Of a stretch of DNA of 64,000 bases, positions 21,855 through 30,604 are shown piece after piece; the first letter of the stretch is position 1; each line of letters starts with the position of its first letter. Location: positions 80,008,726-80,072,725 of the forward strand of contig NC_087064.1 in NCBI RefSeq assembly GCF_963678635.1, written 5' to 3'. The notes beneath the pieces were generated by a model. That model did not search any database. It saw nothing but the letters and a program-made list of their open reading frames with translations, and was not told the origin of the DNA. The DNA comes from Symsagittifera roscoffensis. Taxonomy: Eukaryota; Xenacoelomorpha; Acoela; Convolutidae. The translations under genes were made by a program, and so were the position numbers.

Positions 21855-22485
21855 AATTTACCAAAAAGTAACAAAAAAATTGTTACAAAGACAAAACATT
21901 AATGAACAAATAAATTCACGCTTTACACCAGCCTCCGATTTAAAAATTGGATTATTTGTTTTAATACCCAATTTTAACACTGAAAAAGGAATCTCTAAAA
22001 AATTACAACCCCTTCGAAAAGGACCATACCAAATAATTGCCAAACCCACTGATGTCACATATAAAATTACCGACTCAAACAAAAAAGAAATTGTTCAACA
22101 CCGAAACAACCTATTACCTTATTACCCAAAAGAATACGCACTACGCGAACTAACTCAATTATATTCTTTCACAGGTTTAAAAGTTATTCAAAATACCCCA
22201 CCACATACGGAGAATAAAACAAAAGAACAACATGACATTCATCTCGAAAACCAAAATAAGAAATCAACTATAACAAAAAACAATACAAAAAAGCTAGATC
22301 AAAATATACCTCAAAAAGAAAGAAAAAATAGAAAATTGACAGAAAAAATAATACCCCAAGAACTAATCGACAAATCAGAACATAGAGAGTCATCACGACT
22401 TAGAAATCAACCACGAAAAAACTATAAAACATTCATTCCACAGTCTAAAATATTAAAGAAAGTCGAATTTCAAAAACAGCTTTAA
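21832..22485 (+). CDS. pol: Integrase C-terminal domain and basic tail
   Basis: Continues integrase in the next frame, open from 21832. It contains an SH3-like/GPY-type segment (IGLFVLIPN, then LRKGPYQIIAK and VTYKI). A long Lys/Glu/Gln-rich, probably disordered tail follows to the stop at 22483-22485. The GPY segment is typical of Gypsy integrases and binds nucleic acid. The frame change coincides with an A7 run. Confidence 0.8.
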   Translation, partial: TEIKKHNEIYQKVTKKLLQRQNINEQINSRFTPASDLKIGLFVLIPNFNTEKGISKKLQPLRKGPYQIIAKPTDVTYKITDSNKKEIVQHRNNLLPYYPKEYALRELTQLYSFTGLKVIQNTPPHTENKTKEQHDIHLENQNKKSTITKNNTKKLDQNIPQKERKNRKLTEKIIPQELIDKSEHRESSRLRNQPRKNYKTFIPQSKILKKVEFQKQL

Positions 22486-23286
22486 TTTTATATTTGATAA
22501 TCTTTGCACCTCTGAAATATTTTGAATTTTCTTTTTTCAAAATAACATGCTGACAAACAAGCAACGATTCTAGTTCAAAATTAGCCAATAGGATTCATCC
22601 AATCCGTCATCTTCCAACTAGACGAACGATATTAAACTCCAGGCATATCTATAACTATAACTTTGCGACCTCCAGGTCAAAAATAAGCAAACCACTCCAA
22701 CTTGACAACTAAAATAAATACCACCATAATATCATAACCCTCCCTTATCTAATAACCCAAAGATCAACAATATTTCCCCAACTCCGATCTCAAATACCCC
22801 CCAAACAAATATGTTAAATTAGCCTAAAGTAAAAGAACGACCAATTTAATTAGCCTAAAGTATAAAAATCTCAAAAATACCCCAGATCATTTGACAAATA
22901 AAAATAAAGACAAAGAAGACCTCCCGATCACCATAAAATTCGCCCCCAACAATTTTTCACAAAACTCAACCCACTTGTCAAAAAACCAATAAATAATCCG
23001 ACCACACTTGAAAATTGCCTCAAACAACAAAAAATATTCGATCGAGAAGCCATTTCTTAAATGTTCTTCTCTCGACCAGTCAACTTAATACTCAACATTT
23101 TCATAAACTTTTTAACGATATTTAAACTTTTAATCATATTTTTTTTGATACCTTTGAATCTTTTCTAATAATCTTAATCATTTTTTGCAATACTTTTTTA
23201 ATTTTCTATTCCATATTTGAACTATACCTCCAGCTTTCAAAAGCTATTGACTATATCCACAGGTACGATTCACAAAACTTATCTAA
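22486..23286 (+). promoter_or_regulatory. Non-coding spacer with probable 3' splice site
   Basis: No coding frame is supported. The first 600 bases are extremely G-poor and A/C-rich. Bases 23100-23245 switch to a T-rich tract, ending in CTATATCCACAG at 23251-23262, a good acceptor 24 bases before the ATG at 23287. This suggests a spliced subgenomic RNA for the downstream membrane and envelope-like ORFs, as in errantiviruses. No RNA evidence is available here. Confidence 0.5.
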
Positions 23287-23664
23287 ATGATACGAACCAT
23301 TTTTAGTAGAACAGATATTTTTTTACTATTTGTAATTTTTATAACATTTCTATCATCCCTCATCTTGACAATATGCAAATGTATAAAGAAAGCAATCATC
23401 ACATTCGCCCTAGCAACAATCCTCCTAATTCTTTTTCTAGAAGAATACTATAATAAACATAAATTTTCCACTAAAAGAATAAATAAAAAAAGCCATCAAA
23501 AATTGCTAACCAACAATCACTCAGTCAGTCTTCACCGACATCATCCCAAGATAACCCAACACCATCTTCAAATACCCAAAACCCCCAAACATCCACACGA
23601 ATTTCTTTTCAAGATAACCCATATACCTTTGAAGAACGACACGCTCGCTTATCTGAACCACTAG
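23287..23664 (+). CDS. Two-helix membrane protein ORF (N-terminal segment)
   Basis: ATG at 23287, 125 codons. Two strongly hydrophobic segments lie at about residues 10-32 (IFLLFVIFITFLSSLILTI) and 36-52 (AIITFALATILLILFLEE), separated by CKCIKK. They are followed by a basic region. After about residue 65 the frame becomes His/Pro/Lys-rich, probably because the true coding passes to another frame: an A7 run at 23485-23491 is followed by a 377-codon open frame. No family recognised. Position between pol and env and the two helices make it a membrane accessory protein. Any more specific role would be a guess. Confidence 0.6.
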   Translation: MIRTIFSRTDIFLLFVIFITFLSSLILTICKCIKKAIITFALATILLILFLEEYYNKHKFSTKRINKKSHQKLLTNNHSVSLHRHHPKITQHHLQIPKTPKHPHEFLFKITHIPLKNDTLAYLNH

Positions 23665-24617
23665 AACCAGTTCAACGACAAGCACCTTTAAGCGAACCAA
23701 CATATAACTTATACCCAACACTACCACAAGAATTAAGTAGAATACGAAATCCTAGTCAAAACCAAAATACAGTCGAAATAAATAGACAAATTATACATCC
23801 TCGACGAAACAGAAATTTTCAAATTCCCCGAGTTCATTTTGATATACCTCAATCCCCATCACAAAGTACTCCAGAAAACCCCATCGGTATATTACCAGAA
23901 ACCCCTACGCTTCTTTCACAACGTAGCACCTCAAGCCTACCCTTAGATTACTTAGGTTCAACACCAACATCTGAACAAATACGTGAAAATCCCTTTAACC
24001 CTACAAACCAAACATCACGACTACCATATTGGACAACACATTCATTCACACAAGGTGAACCAAATTTAATCAATGATCCAATAGATATTTCTACGGATAC
24101 GACAACATCCTCATCACTACCAGAAACATTATCACTACCATCAACACCATCAATCAGTCAGATTTCACCACCGCCTTTTAACTTAAATTTCCCAAATAAC
24201 CTCGACGCTAGATATCGAGAACAATCATCAACAAATATTCCTTTAAGACTAGACTGGAATACATTCACAGCACCTCCACCATTATTTGGACAACACCCTG
24301 AAAGTAACCGACTCCACAACTGGGCACTAAATAGTCTACAATATAGACAAGACATTCACGAAGACATTCGTGATCATAACATCCAAATACTCCAACAAAA
24401 TAGTCTACAATTAAAATTTGAAATCACGGTTAAATTAAACAACATTACTCAACATCCCTATCCATTAAACCCACCAAATATAACAGCTCAATCACTACCA
24501 CCACCATTTATAACAACTGAAGTGATATACAAATACGGCAGATATACCAAAAAGACAATTGGTTACATCACATTTTATAACCCATACTCAGGATTGTCAT
24601 ACACATGTATATTCTAA
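23487..24617 (+). CDS. Pro/Ser/Thr/Gln-rich open frame without ATG
   Basis: A 377-codon uninterrupted frame with no ATG at its start, in the frame adjacent to the membrane ORF it overlaps. The first 200 or so residues are rich in Ser, Pro, Thr and Gln (SPTSSQDNPTPSS) and look disordered. The last 130 are more structured and end FYNPYSGLSYTCIF. It stops 13 nt inside the envelope-like ORF. In AT-rich DNA a frame this long is unlikely by chance, and its base bias matches the element. Most likely it is the cytoplasmic or luminal tail of the membrane ORF, reached through a frame change at the A7 run, or a separately spliced exon. No homolog recognised. Confidence 0.6.
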   Translation, partial: KKPSKIANQQSLSQSSPTSSQDNPTPSSNTQNPQTSTRISFQDNPYTFEERHARLSEPLEPVQRQAPLSEPTYNLYPTLPQELSRIRNPSQNQNTVEINRQIIHPRRNRNFQIPRVHFDIPQSPSQSTPENPIGILPETPTLLSQRSTSSLPLDYLGSTPTSEQIRENPFNPTNQTSRLPYWTTHSFTQGEPNLINDPIDISTDTTTSSSLPETLSLPSTPSISQISPPPFNLNFPNNLDARYREQSSTNIPLRLDWNTFTAPPPLFGQHPESNRLHNWALNSLQYRQDIHEDIRDHNIQILQQNSLQLKFEITVKLNNITQHPYPLNPPNITAQSLPPPFITTEVIYKYGRYTKKTIGYITFYNPYSGLSYTCIF

Positions 24618-25789
24618 AAATTTTAATTTTTCTCCAACTCCTTTTTCTAATAACCTCAAATGAAAACATATACCCTTCCCCCCGCACAGGACCCCAAGAT
24701 TTATTAGTAACACATTACGATTGTGAAGAAAACGAACAAAAAACATTACACAAATATGCAATAAATCAAGTATCACAATGCGAAACAGAACCACAAGCCA
24801 TAGAAACAACAAATGTAATAGCGACACTTTATTCAAAAGCCCGAGCAACAACAGTTATAGGATATAAATTCACAGCAACATTTTCCGAAAAGAAAGTACA
24901 TTGTTCACAAGTCTCAAATGGAAATAAAAACCGACTTGACCACGAATCATTCTACCAGAGTAATATCGAACGACTTTTACATCTCAATCCCGAAGATTGT
25001 AAAAACGAGTTACTAAGACTCAATATCACAAGAAATAAAAACACAGATAGAAAATTATTATATTTCCAAGTTTTTGCAGATTCTGTACATCAAGCAGAAC
25101 TTGAAAGATATCAAGGACATATAAAATTAGATGAAAAATACCCATACAACGGCGCACACGGAAGATTAACTTATGATATACACGATAAACACTGGATACC
25201 ACACATTGGTATAAATGACCCATCAAACTGCAAAGCAGACACAAAAAATAAAGGATATCAAGAAATTATGTTTTTCGATTGGAAAATACAACTCGAAAAA
25301 ATACAACTCACACGCGATTTATCTGATAACACCATGATCTATCAAGGAATTAGATTACCTTGTAAAAACGATCAAGGCTATTATGATCCTACAACACGAA
25401 CACAAGCAACAATTGTTTGGTTCCCCGAAGACACATGTACAACATTTCAAGTAGCAAAAATACACGCTCGTATGATAAAATTTCACGAAAAATATTTTAT
25501 ACAATCAATTCCATATGAACAAGTCCATCCATCACGAAGACAAAGTTCTAATTTTAGAAACATACACAATATAGAAAATAAATTGACACGTTTTCAAATA
25601 TATCAAGAAACAGAACTTGCATGTAAATACAGAAATCCACTTCACAAAACACAAAACTCCGAGATATTAGTTGAATACGAAAAAGGATTCGACATGACCA
25701 CTGGAAAAGTAAAAATCGACCCATACGCCACAAGTCACCCCATAAACGAAGGAACATCATATATACCAGTTGATTTTCAAAAAAAGTAA
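24605..25789 (+). CDS. env: Envelope-like glycoprotein, N-terminal ectodomain
   Basis: 394 codons from ATG. It has a clear signal peptide (MYILKILIFLQLLFLITS) followed by a Cys-containing ectodomain with paired cysteines (HYDCEENE, VSQCETEP, KVHCSQVS, PEDCKNEL, PSNCKAD, RLPCKND, EDTCTTF, LACKY) and at least one N-glycosylation sequon (LNIT). Its place after pol and the downstream transmembrane segment support a viral-type surface glycoprotein. I could not assign it to a named fusion-protein class. It ends at TAA 25787-25789 just after an A7 run (25779-25785), and coding-like sequence continues in the next frame. Confidence 0.7.
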   Translation: MYILKILIFLQLLFLITSNENIYPSPRTGPQDLLVTHYDCEENEQKTLHKYAINQVSQCETEPQAIETTNVIATLYSKARATTVIGYKFTATFSEKKVHCSQVSNGNKNRLDHESFYQSNIERLLHLNPEDCKNELLRLNITRNKNTDRKLLYFQVFADSVHQAELERYQGHIKLDEKYPYNGAHGRLTYDIHDKHWIPHIGINDPSNCKADTKNKGYQEIMFFDWKIQLEKIQLTRDLSDNTMIYQGIRLPCKNDQGYYDPTTRTQATIVWFPEDTCTTFQVAKIHARMIKFHEKYFIQSIPYEQVHPSRRQSSNFRNIHNIENKLTRFQIYQETELACKYRNPLHKTQNSEILVEYEKGFDMTTGKVKIDPYATSHPINEGTSYIPVDFQKK

Positions 25790-26150
25790 AAGTCAACCTG
25801 GTGGACATCTAAAGCCCCATAACACTAGAAGCACACGTTTACAAGAATTATCACTAATGAATAGTACATATTTCGGTAACATCCACTATGATATTTACCT
25901 AGATATGAAATTAGACTACACAATTAGCCGAATTTTTCAAGAAATATCACTCTCTGAATTAGAAACACTTCACCAACTATGCGAATTAGAAAGGACACAA
26001 ATCCTACAATCACTTGCACTAGCAGTATTAAAAATACCCTTAGCAGGATATTTACTATCAGGAAATAGATCAAATTTTTTAGACTATGAAGGAAACATTT
26101 TATGGTTTTATACCTGTACCAAAAAAAGTATCACCACTATATGTTTTTGA
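25770..26150 (+). CDS. env: Envelope-like glycoprotein, middle segment
   Basis: Frame open across the end of the previous segment, with no ATG at its start. It contains a hydrophilic stretch, then a helix-like part (ISLSELETLHQLCELERTQI) followed by a moderately hydrophobic one (LALAVLKIPLAGYLL), consistent with a membrane-proximal heptad or fusion-related region. That assignment is inference. Coding-like sequence passes to the next frame around the A7 run at 26121-26127, which lies in the overlap. Confidence 0.6.
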   Translation: MIFKKSKSQPGGHLKPHNTRSTRLQELSLMNSTYFGNIHYDIYLDMKLDYTISRIFQEISLSELETLHQLCELERTQILQSLALAVLKIPLAGYLLSGNRSNFLDYEGNILWFYTCTKKSITTICF

Positions 26151-26736
26151 AGATAAACGATGCTATAAAAGAATCCCTATCTTTTATAAGAATAAAGTAC
26201 ATTTCGTTGACACGCTTTCAAGACGAACCTATTTTTGGGATACCGCAGTCCCATGTGGATCAGAAAATAGCCACAATGTAGTTCAACTGAACCCTGATGA
26301 AGATAAATATTACCTTCTTACCCCATATCCCACATTAATGCAATCACTCAAAAAATTTTCACCTGAAAGCATCAGAGCTATTGCTCGAAACCCAAATATT
26401 GACCTACAATCAATTGGAATATATTCAAAATCCGATATCCAACATCACATTAGAACACAACAATTCCAAGAATTATTAACACAAATGGACACTATACAAA
26501 GACAATCAATTGACCAAAACTTACGCAAAATTGCCGAAACCGCAGGATTTGCAGATATTTATACACAAGACTATAGCGGATATTTTAAAGACATTAAAGA
26601 CTATATATATCTAAACGGTGAAAAATATAGACCACAAGATATTTCACCTATAAATATTTTTAGCTTTGTTATACGATTTTCTAGGATGGCCCTACTACAT
26701 CTTAGAAAAATTGACTATTTTATACGCAATGTTTAA
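26086..26736 (+). CDS. env: Envelope-like glycoprotein, C-terminal ectodomain
   Basis: 216 codons from an ATG that is probably internal. It has further Cys residues (DKRCYKRIPI, AVPCGSEN), then long amphipathic stretches with Gln/Leu heptads (FQELLTQMDTIQRQSIDQNL) typical of a stalk. The last 30 codons read poorly, because the transmembrane segment lies in the neighbouring frame, open from 26654. No A7 run sits in that overlap, only a T5. Confidence 0.6.
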   Translation: MKETFYGFIPVPKKVSPLYVFEDKRCYKRIPIFYKNKVHFVDTLSRRTYFWDTAVPCGSENSHNVVQLNPDEDKYYLLTPYPTLMQSLKKFSPESIRAIARNPNIDLQSIGIYSKSDIQHHIRTQQFQELLTQMDTIQRQSIDQNLRKIAETAGFADIYTQDYSGYFKDIKDYIYLNGEKYRPQDISPINIFSFVIRFSRMALLHLRKIDYFIRNV

Positions 26737-26812
26737 CTTTATAGGATTTCCTTTTTCGCTTTTAAAAGGAATCTATAATACATGCGCTATACACACACAA
26801 GTAAATAGATAA
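26654..26812 (+). CDS. env: Probable transmembrane segment of the envelope-like protein
   Basis: Third frame of the env region, open from 26654. It encodes a hydrophobic aromatic stretch (LGWPYYILEKLTILYAMF, then FIGFPFSLL) of the length expected for a membrane anchor plus flank. It ends at a single in-frame TAA (26810-26812), after which the same frame stays open for 131 codons. Confidence 0.5.
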   Translation: MFLALLYDFLGWPYYILEKLTILYAMFNFIGFPFSLLKGIYNTCAIHTQVNR

Positions 26813-27208
26813 GCAAGTGTAGCACGCATACTATTTGCAGAATTTTTTGGAATTTTTTCATCATCAATAAACAAAATTCTTTTAGACGCACAAATAAAAG
26901 AATACAACACAAAAATAGCAACAAGACAGAACACATACGACGAAGAACATAACAATGTAGACATAACGCCTACAGCGCCACAGTTACCACCCCTACCACA
27001 TAACCATCCACTATCACTAGTCCCACGAAATTTTCGAAATTTAGCAATAACACATAATCCAAATTTTAGACCAACCATATCACAAAGTCCCATTCAACAT
27101 ATAATGACACACCATCCACTAGATGAAAATACATATGAACAAATTATAGAACAACCACATACCACCGCTTTTCAGTCTCAAAATAATAATTTTTTTAGCC
27201 CACGATGA
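26813..27208 (+). CDS. Long tail frame after the envelope anchor
   Basis: 131 codons in the same frame as the transmembrane segment, beyond TAA 26810. The start is amphipathic (ARILFAEFFGIFSSSINKIL). The rest is Pro/Asn/His-rich and probably disordered, with PQLPPLPHNHP. It ends at TGA 27206-27208, which overlaps the ATG of the following ORF (ATGA at 27205-27208). It is either a cytoplasmic tail read through a stop or a separate short ORF without early ATG. Confidence 0.45.
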   Translation, partial: ASVARILFAEFFGIFSSSINKILLDAQIKEYNTKIATRQNTYDEEHNNVDITPTAPQLPPLPHNHPLSLVPRNFRNLAITHNPNFRPTISQSPIQHIMTHHPLDENTYEQIIEQPHTTAFQSQNNNFFSPR

Positions 27209-29013
27209 GCCGACAACTTGGATCCCTACACCGCTCAAATTCCCACCCGACCAACCTCAACACTCCAATTACAATAATTCCACTTTTTGCTTTCCCGCCA
27301 CCCAATTTCCCAACCAATAATGTAACATCAGGCATGAATTCAGACACTAATTCACATATCTCAGTTTTATACTCCATCTCACAACTCAATAACCTAGATA
27401 TTGAAACCCCTGATGAATTTGCAGACTCTGAACCATCTCCATCCAATAATTTTCAAACCAACTCCTCAGTTTTTTCAAAACCCCCTTTTCAACCAATCCC
27501 GCCAAATAACCCACTCCCATCGATTTCTACACCCTCTTATGCTTCACAAGTCACCCCAACCTACTCTTCATTTCATTCAGACCGATCATCCAAGTCTCCA
27601 GATACTCCCCAAATCTCCCAGGAACTAGATAATTTTATCACCCTACAACAACAACCCTTCCACCTTGAAAATTCCACTATAAATCAGATTTCATCCACAA
27701 TAGAATCATCAAACCCACCTACCCCTACACCCTCTACAGCTTATACCGCATCATTAGCACCATCCTCCACATCCACCGAATCATCAAATAGCACTAATAG
27801 AGCTTATCGCACTTTCAAAAGAAAATTCCCGAACCATCCGTTTCCAACAAAACCAGGAACAGCCCGTGAATATATTAATCATCCAAATCACACTAACACG
27901 AGAGAATTTTTAGCCATCACCCTACCTTCATTTCCACAGTATACTTTGAACACTCCTAACGACACTAACAACACACGCAGTTTTGTAGATGAACACGTTT
28001 TAATGCCTACAATTCAATGGACATCATATTATCATTTTACTAACCCCCTTTGCCTACCTTTATCTAATACTCACATCGATATAGAAAGAAATAAAGATAT
28101 GCTATATCGACTCACCACACCACTAACACATAGACAATTTACTTATATAGGATATAAAAAGTCACTAAAAACATACGCTGCACCCCGAGCTAACGAATAC
28201 ACTCTAGAATATTACGATCACAACATCATCCGAACTAACCAAGACCAATTTTTAGATGATGACCGTTTCGCTAACCCACAAATCACAGAAAAATTTTTCA
28301 TCAAAACACCATATGTATTTACACTCAATATATTTGACCGCAAATTCGATCACATCATTTCTGAAGCACTAACCGACACACAAGCTTACGAAAGTTTTAA
28401 AGAAAAATTTCAATTATTTTCACTAACCTTTCATTTCCTTGCACCACATGAACGAGATTTGCACTGCTCACACGATGTTATGTTACGCACTAAACAAACC
28501 CACACATATACATATTATCGCTTCATACAAAATCACTTTGATCTACACACTCCATCAAGACAACCACATCACCGTTTTCAATTTATTAACTTTAAGTACA
28601 CTTCACCATTTTTTCTTAACTTCACATATTGCATCAAAGATACTAACCTTCACGGTATTCTTCGCAATTATGATCCCATAACCCAAATGTATATTTTTTG
28701 TCCCATCACAAAGACCTTCAACGCAGAAGAATCCAGACCCTTCCTTATCCCACATGAATTTGTTCAACCTATAGAAATCCCCATATTAGAATTCATCCAC
28801 AACACTAAATATAACCACAAATTATATAATCTCATCCAAAACACACCTTATGATTTTGCAGTTGGCACTGAAGAACTAAAAACCATTAAAGCACTTCAAT
28901 TGCTTTGGCCACTGCTTCAAACTAAAAACATCATTCGCATACTAGCAAAGTTACTAACAAATTCCGACATAATCCACGACATCTTCCCCCACGGTTTTTG
29001 CCCCGACGACTAA
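27205..29013 (+). CDS. Intact 602-residue protein of unknown function
   Basis: Uninterrupted from ATG 27205 to TAA 29011-29013, the only long ORF past gag not broken. Residues 1 to about 205 are Ser/Thr/Pro/Asn-rich and likely disordered. A short basic patch follows (RAYRTFKRKFPNHPF). Residues about 230-602 look globular, with many aromatic and His residues (HFLAPHERDLHCSHDV, HTYTYYRFIQNHF) and a helical C-terminus (ELKTIKALQLLWPLLQ). No signal peptide or membrane segment was seen. The ATGA overlap with the upstream stop suggests coupled translation. Its codon and base bias equal those of gag and pol, so it has long resided in the element. I recognise no family. Accessory roles such as silencing suppression or particle assembly are speculative. 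Confidence 0.8.
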   Translation: MSRQLGSLHRSNSHPTNLNTPITIIPLFAFPPPNFPTNNVTSGMNSDTNSHISVLYSISQLNNLDIETPDEFADSEPSPSNNFQTNSSVFSKPPFQPIPPNNPLPSISTPSYASQVTPTYSSFHSDRSSKSPDTPQISQELDNFITLQQQPFHLENSTINQISSTIESSNPPTPTPSTAYTASLAPSSTSTESSNSTNRAYRTFKRKFPNHPFPTKPGTAREYINHPNHTNTREFLAITLPSFPQYTLNTPNDTNNTRSFVDEHVLMPTIQWTSYYHFTNPLCLPLSNTHIDIERNKDMLYRLTTPLTHRQFTYIGYKKSLKTYAAPRANEYTLEYYDHNIIRTNQDQFLDDDRFANPQITEKFFIKTPYVFTLNIFDRKFDHIISEALTDTQAYESFKEKFQLFSLTFHFLAPHERDLHCSHDVMLRTKQTHTYTYYRFIQNHFDLHTPSRQPHHRFQFINFKYTSPFFLNFTYCIKDTNLHGILRNYDPITQMYIFCPITKTFNAEESRPFLIPHEFVQPIEIPILEFIHNTKYNHKLYNLIQNTPYDFAVGTEELKTIKALQLLWPLLQTKNIIRILAKLLTNSDIIHDIFPHGFCPDD

Positions 29014-30604
29014 CAGGTAAGTATATTTTATACATATTCTTAACTAATAAATTTAAAATAAAACACTAACCATTCTTTATCCATGTTTTATTTAGATTTT
29101 TAGTCTTCATCTCACGATCATCTGCAAAATACAATAAACAAAAATAAAAAAACGAAAACTTCTTCAAATTCTTCAAAACTCTATTAATATTTAACACTAG
29201 ATAAATTCAATAAAATTCATACCAATGTAGTAAATTAATTTATAAATTATTTTCCTAAAAGCAGTAATTCTAATAATGATGAAAATTTGTAACTTAATTT
29301 TTCCCCAAAACTAGCAGTAAAATTGAAATTCTATGTAGTAAATTGATAAGACGAAAATGCAGTGCTAACCTTTTGATATTTCCATTCACTCGCACAAGAA
29401 TTCTATCCATACTCGCACAGCTCGCCCACGAAGAATTGTTTAAATAATGAATTTCAGTTTCAAGCTTTCACACTCAACAACTCTAACACACGATAACAAG
29501 TTTCCAACTTTCCTTTAACCCGGTTGGAAAGGAATTATATACTAAACAAAACTAACCAACGCAGCTTACTAAACACCACAACACATAGAATAACAGCATG
29601 ACTAAGAATAGGAAACCAACGGTACCCAAACCGGATTAACCCAGTTTAAAACTGGATAATTTATTCTTTTGAAGACTATTATAAAGTCTAAGAAAAAAAT
29701 AATAAAACACAAAAAAGTAGAAAGACAAACCCATACCAAAAACAATTTGATTTTTGAAAAAAGGACACAACCAACGAAACATAAGAAAAACCACAATAAA
29801 CCCAACATAAAACGTTATCACATAACAGGACCTCTCACAGAAACCGCACGAAATCATACTCCCACTCCTGGCCTAACCCACCAGAGAGGACGTCCTGAGC
29901 ATGCTCTATAGCCGGCCTAACCCACCGCGCTACATCCACGCTTTGTGACCACACTTCTATTTTTAATAAGAGGTACTCAAGGGTGAGTAACTCTTCAAAA
30001 TAACTGAACTAAAACAAAAAGCTTTTGTGAAAACAACTAACCAAAATCATAATTAAAACACCAAACTAATAAAAATTTTATAAAATGTAAATTATACCTT
30101 GCAGTATATAGATCAGCATACAACACCAAAGACGAACATCCAAAGACAAAATGACCCCACTACACTCGAAAAAGAATGGCCAACCACAATCAATATGCCG
30201 CCCACAATCACAACTCAAAGGATTTAGAGTACGACTTGACTTCGCAGAAAAGGACTTCATTGAACTAGACCAATGACCACCTCGATGTTCAAGTATACGT
30301 ACAGATCCGAGTAACCAGGCATCCCCTCCACGCACAATCTCCACGCCATTCCCAGACAAGGTCAACCCAAAAGAAGTTCTCTACATGGAACAGAAAAACC
30401 TGTCATAGCCAACCATTCTGAAATCAGATTTGAGTTTGTTGCGAAAACCCAGTCGTTGTCATGAGAAGACACAGCGATTGAACCTGGAACTTCTCTAACG
30501 CGAAAACCCAGAAGAATTATGATGTTCGCCAAATACCAACGTCCATCATCCATCCTTTGAATTACAGAAGACTATTCTAAAAAACTCTGTAAAACCCGGA
30601 TGGG
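29014..30604 (+). other. 3' untranslated part of the LTR element
   Basis: No plus-strand gene supported. A textbook donor CAG/GTAAGT lies right after the stop (29014-29022), with possible acceptors TTATTTAG and TTTTTAG near 29090-29103, suggesting a short 3' intron. An inverted repeat CCAGTTT-A-AAACTGG lies at about 29641-29655. GGCCTAACCCACC is repeated near 29870 and 29913. From about 29870 to 30560 the base composition is more balanced than in the coding part, as if host or SINE sequence had been captured. No strong polypurine tract precedes the 3' LTR; only GGATGGG touches it. Confidence 0.55.
30360..30560 (-). repeat. Possible tRNA-like SINE remnant in the 3' part
   Basis: On the minus strand, AGGTTCAATCGCTG resembles a polymerase III B box, and TTTGGCGAACATCA lies upstream where an A box would be. 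The piece breaks the G-poor bias of the element. Weak evidence: no second copy was recognised in the window. Confidence 0.25.

Noticed and set aside
30078-30553. Two antisense frames in the 3' part of the LTR element
   Set aside because: Overlapping frames without domain, signal or conserved motif; better explained by balanced composition of a captured segment.
30580-30604. Strong polypurine tract before the 3' LTR
   Set aside because: Only GGATGGG abuts the LTR, with CCC just upstream; too short and mixed to call.
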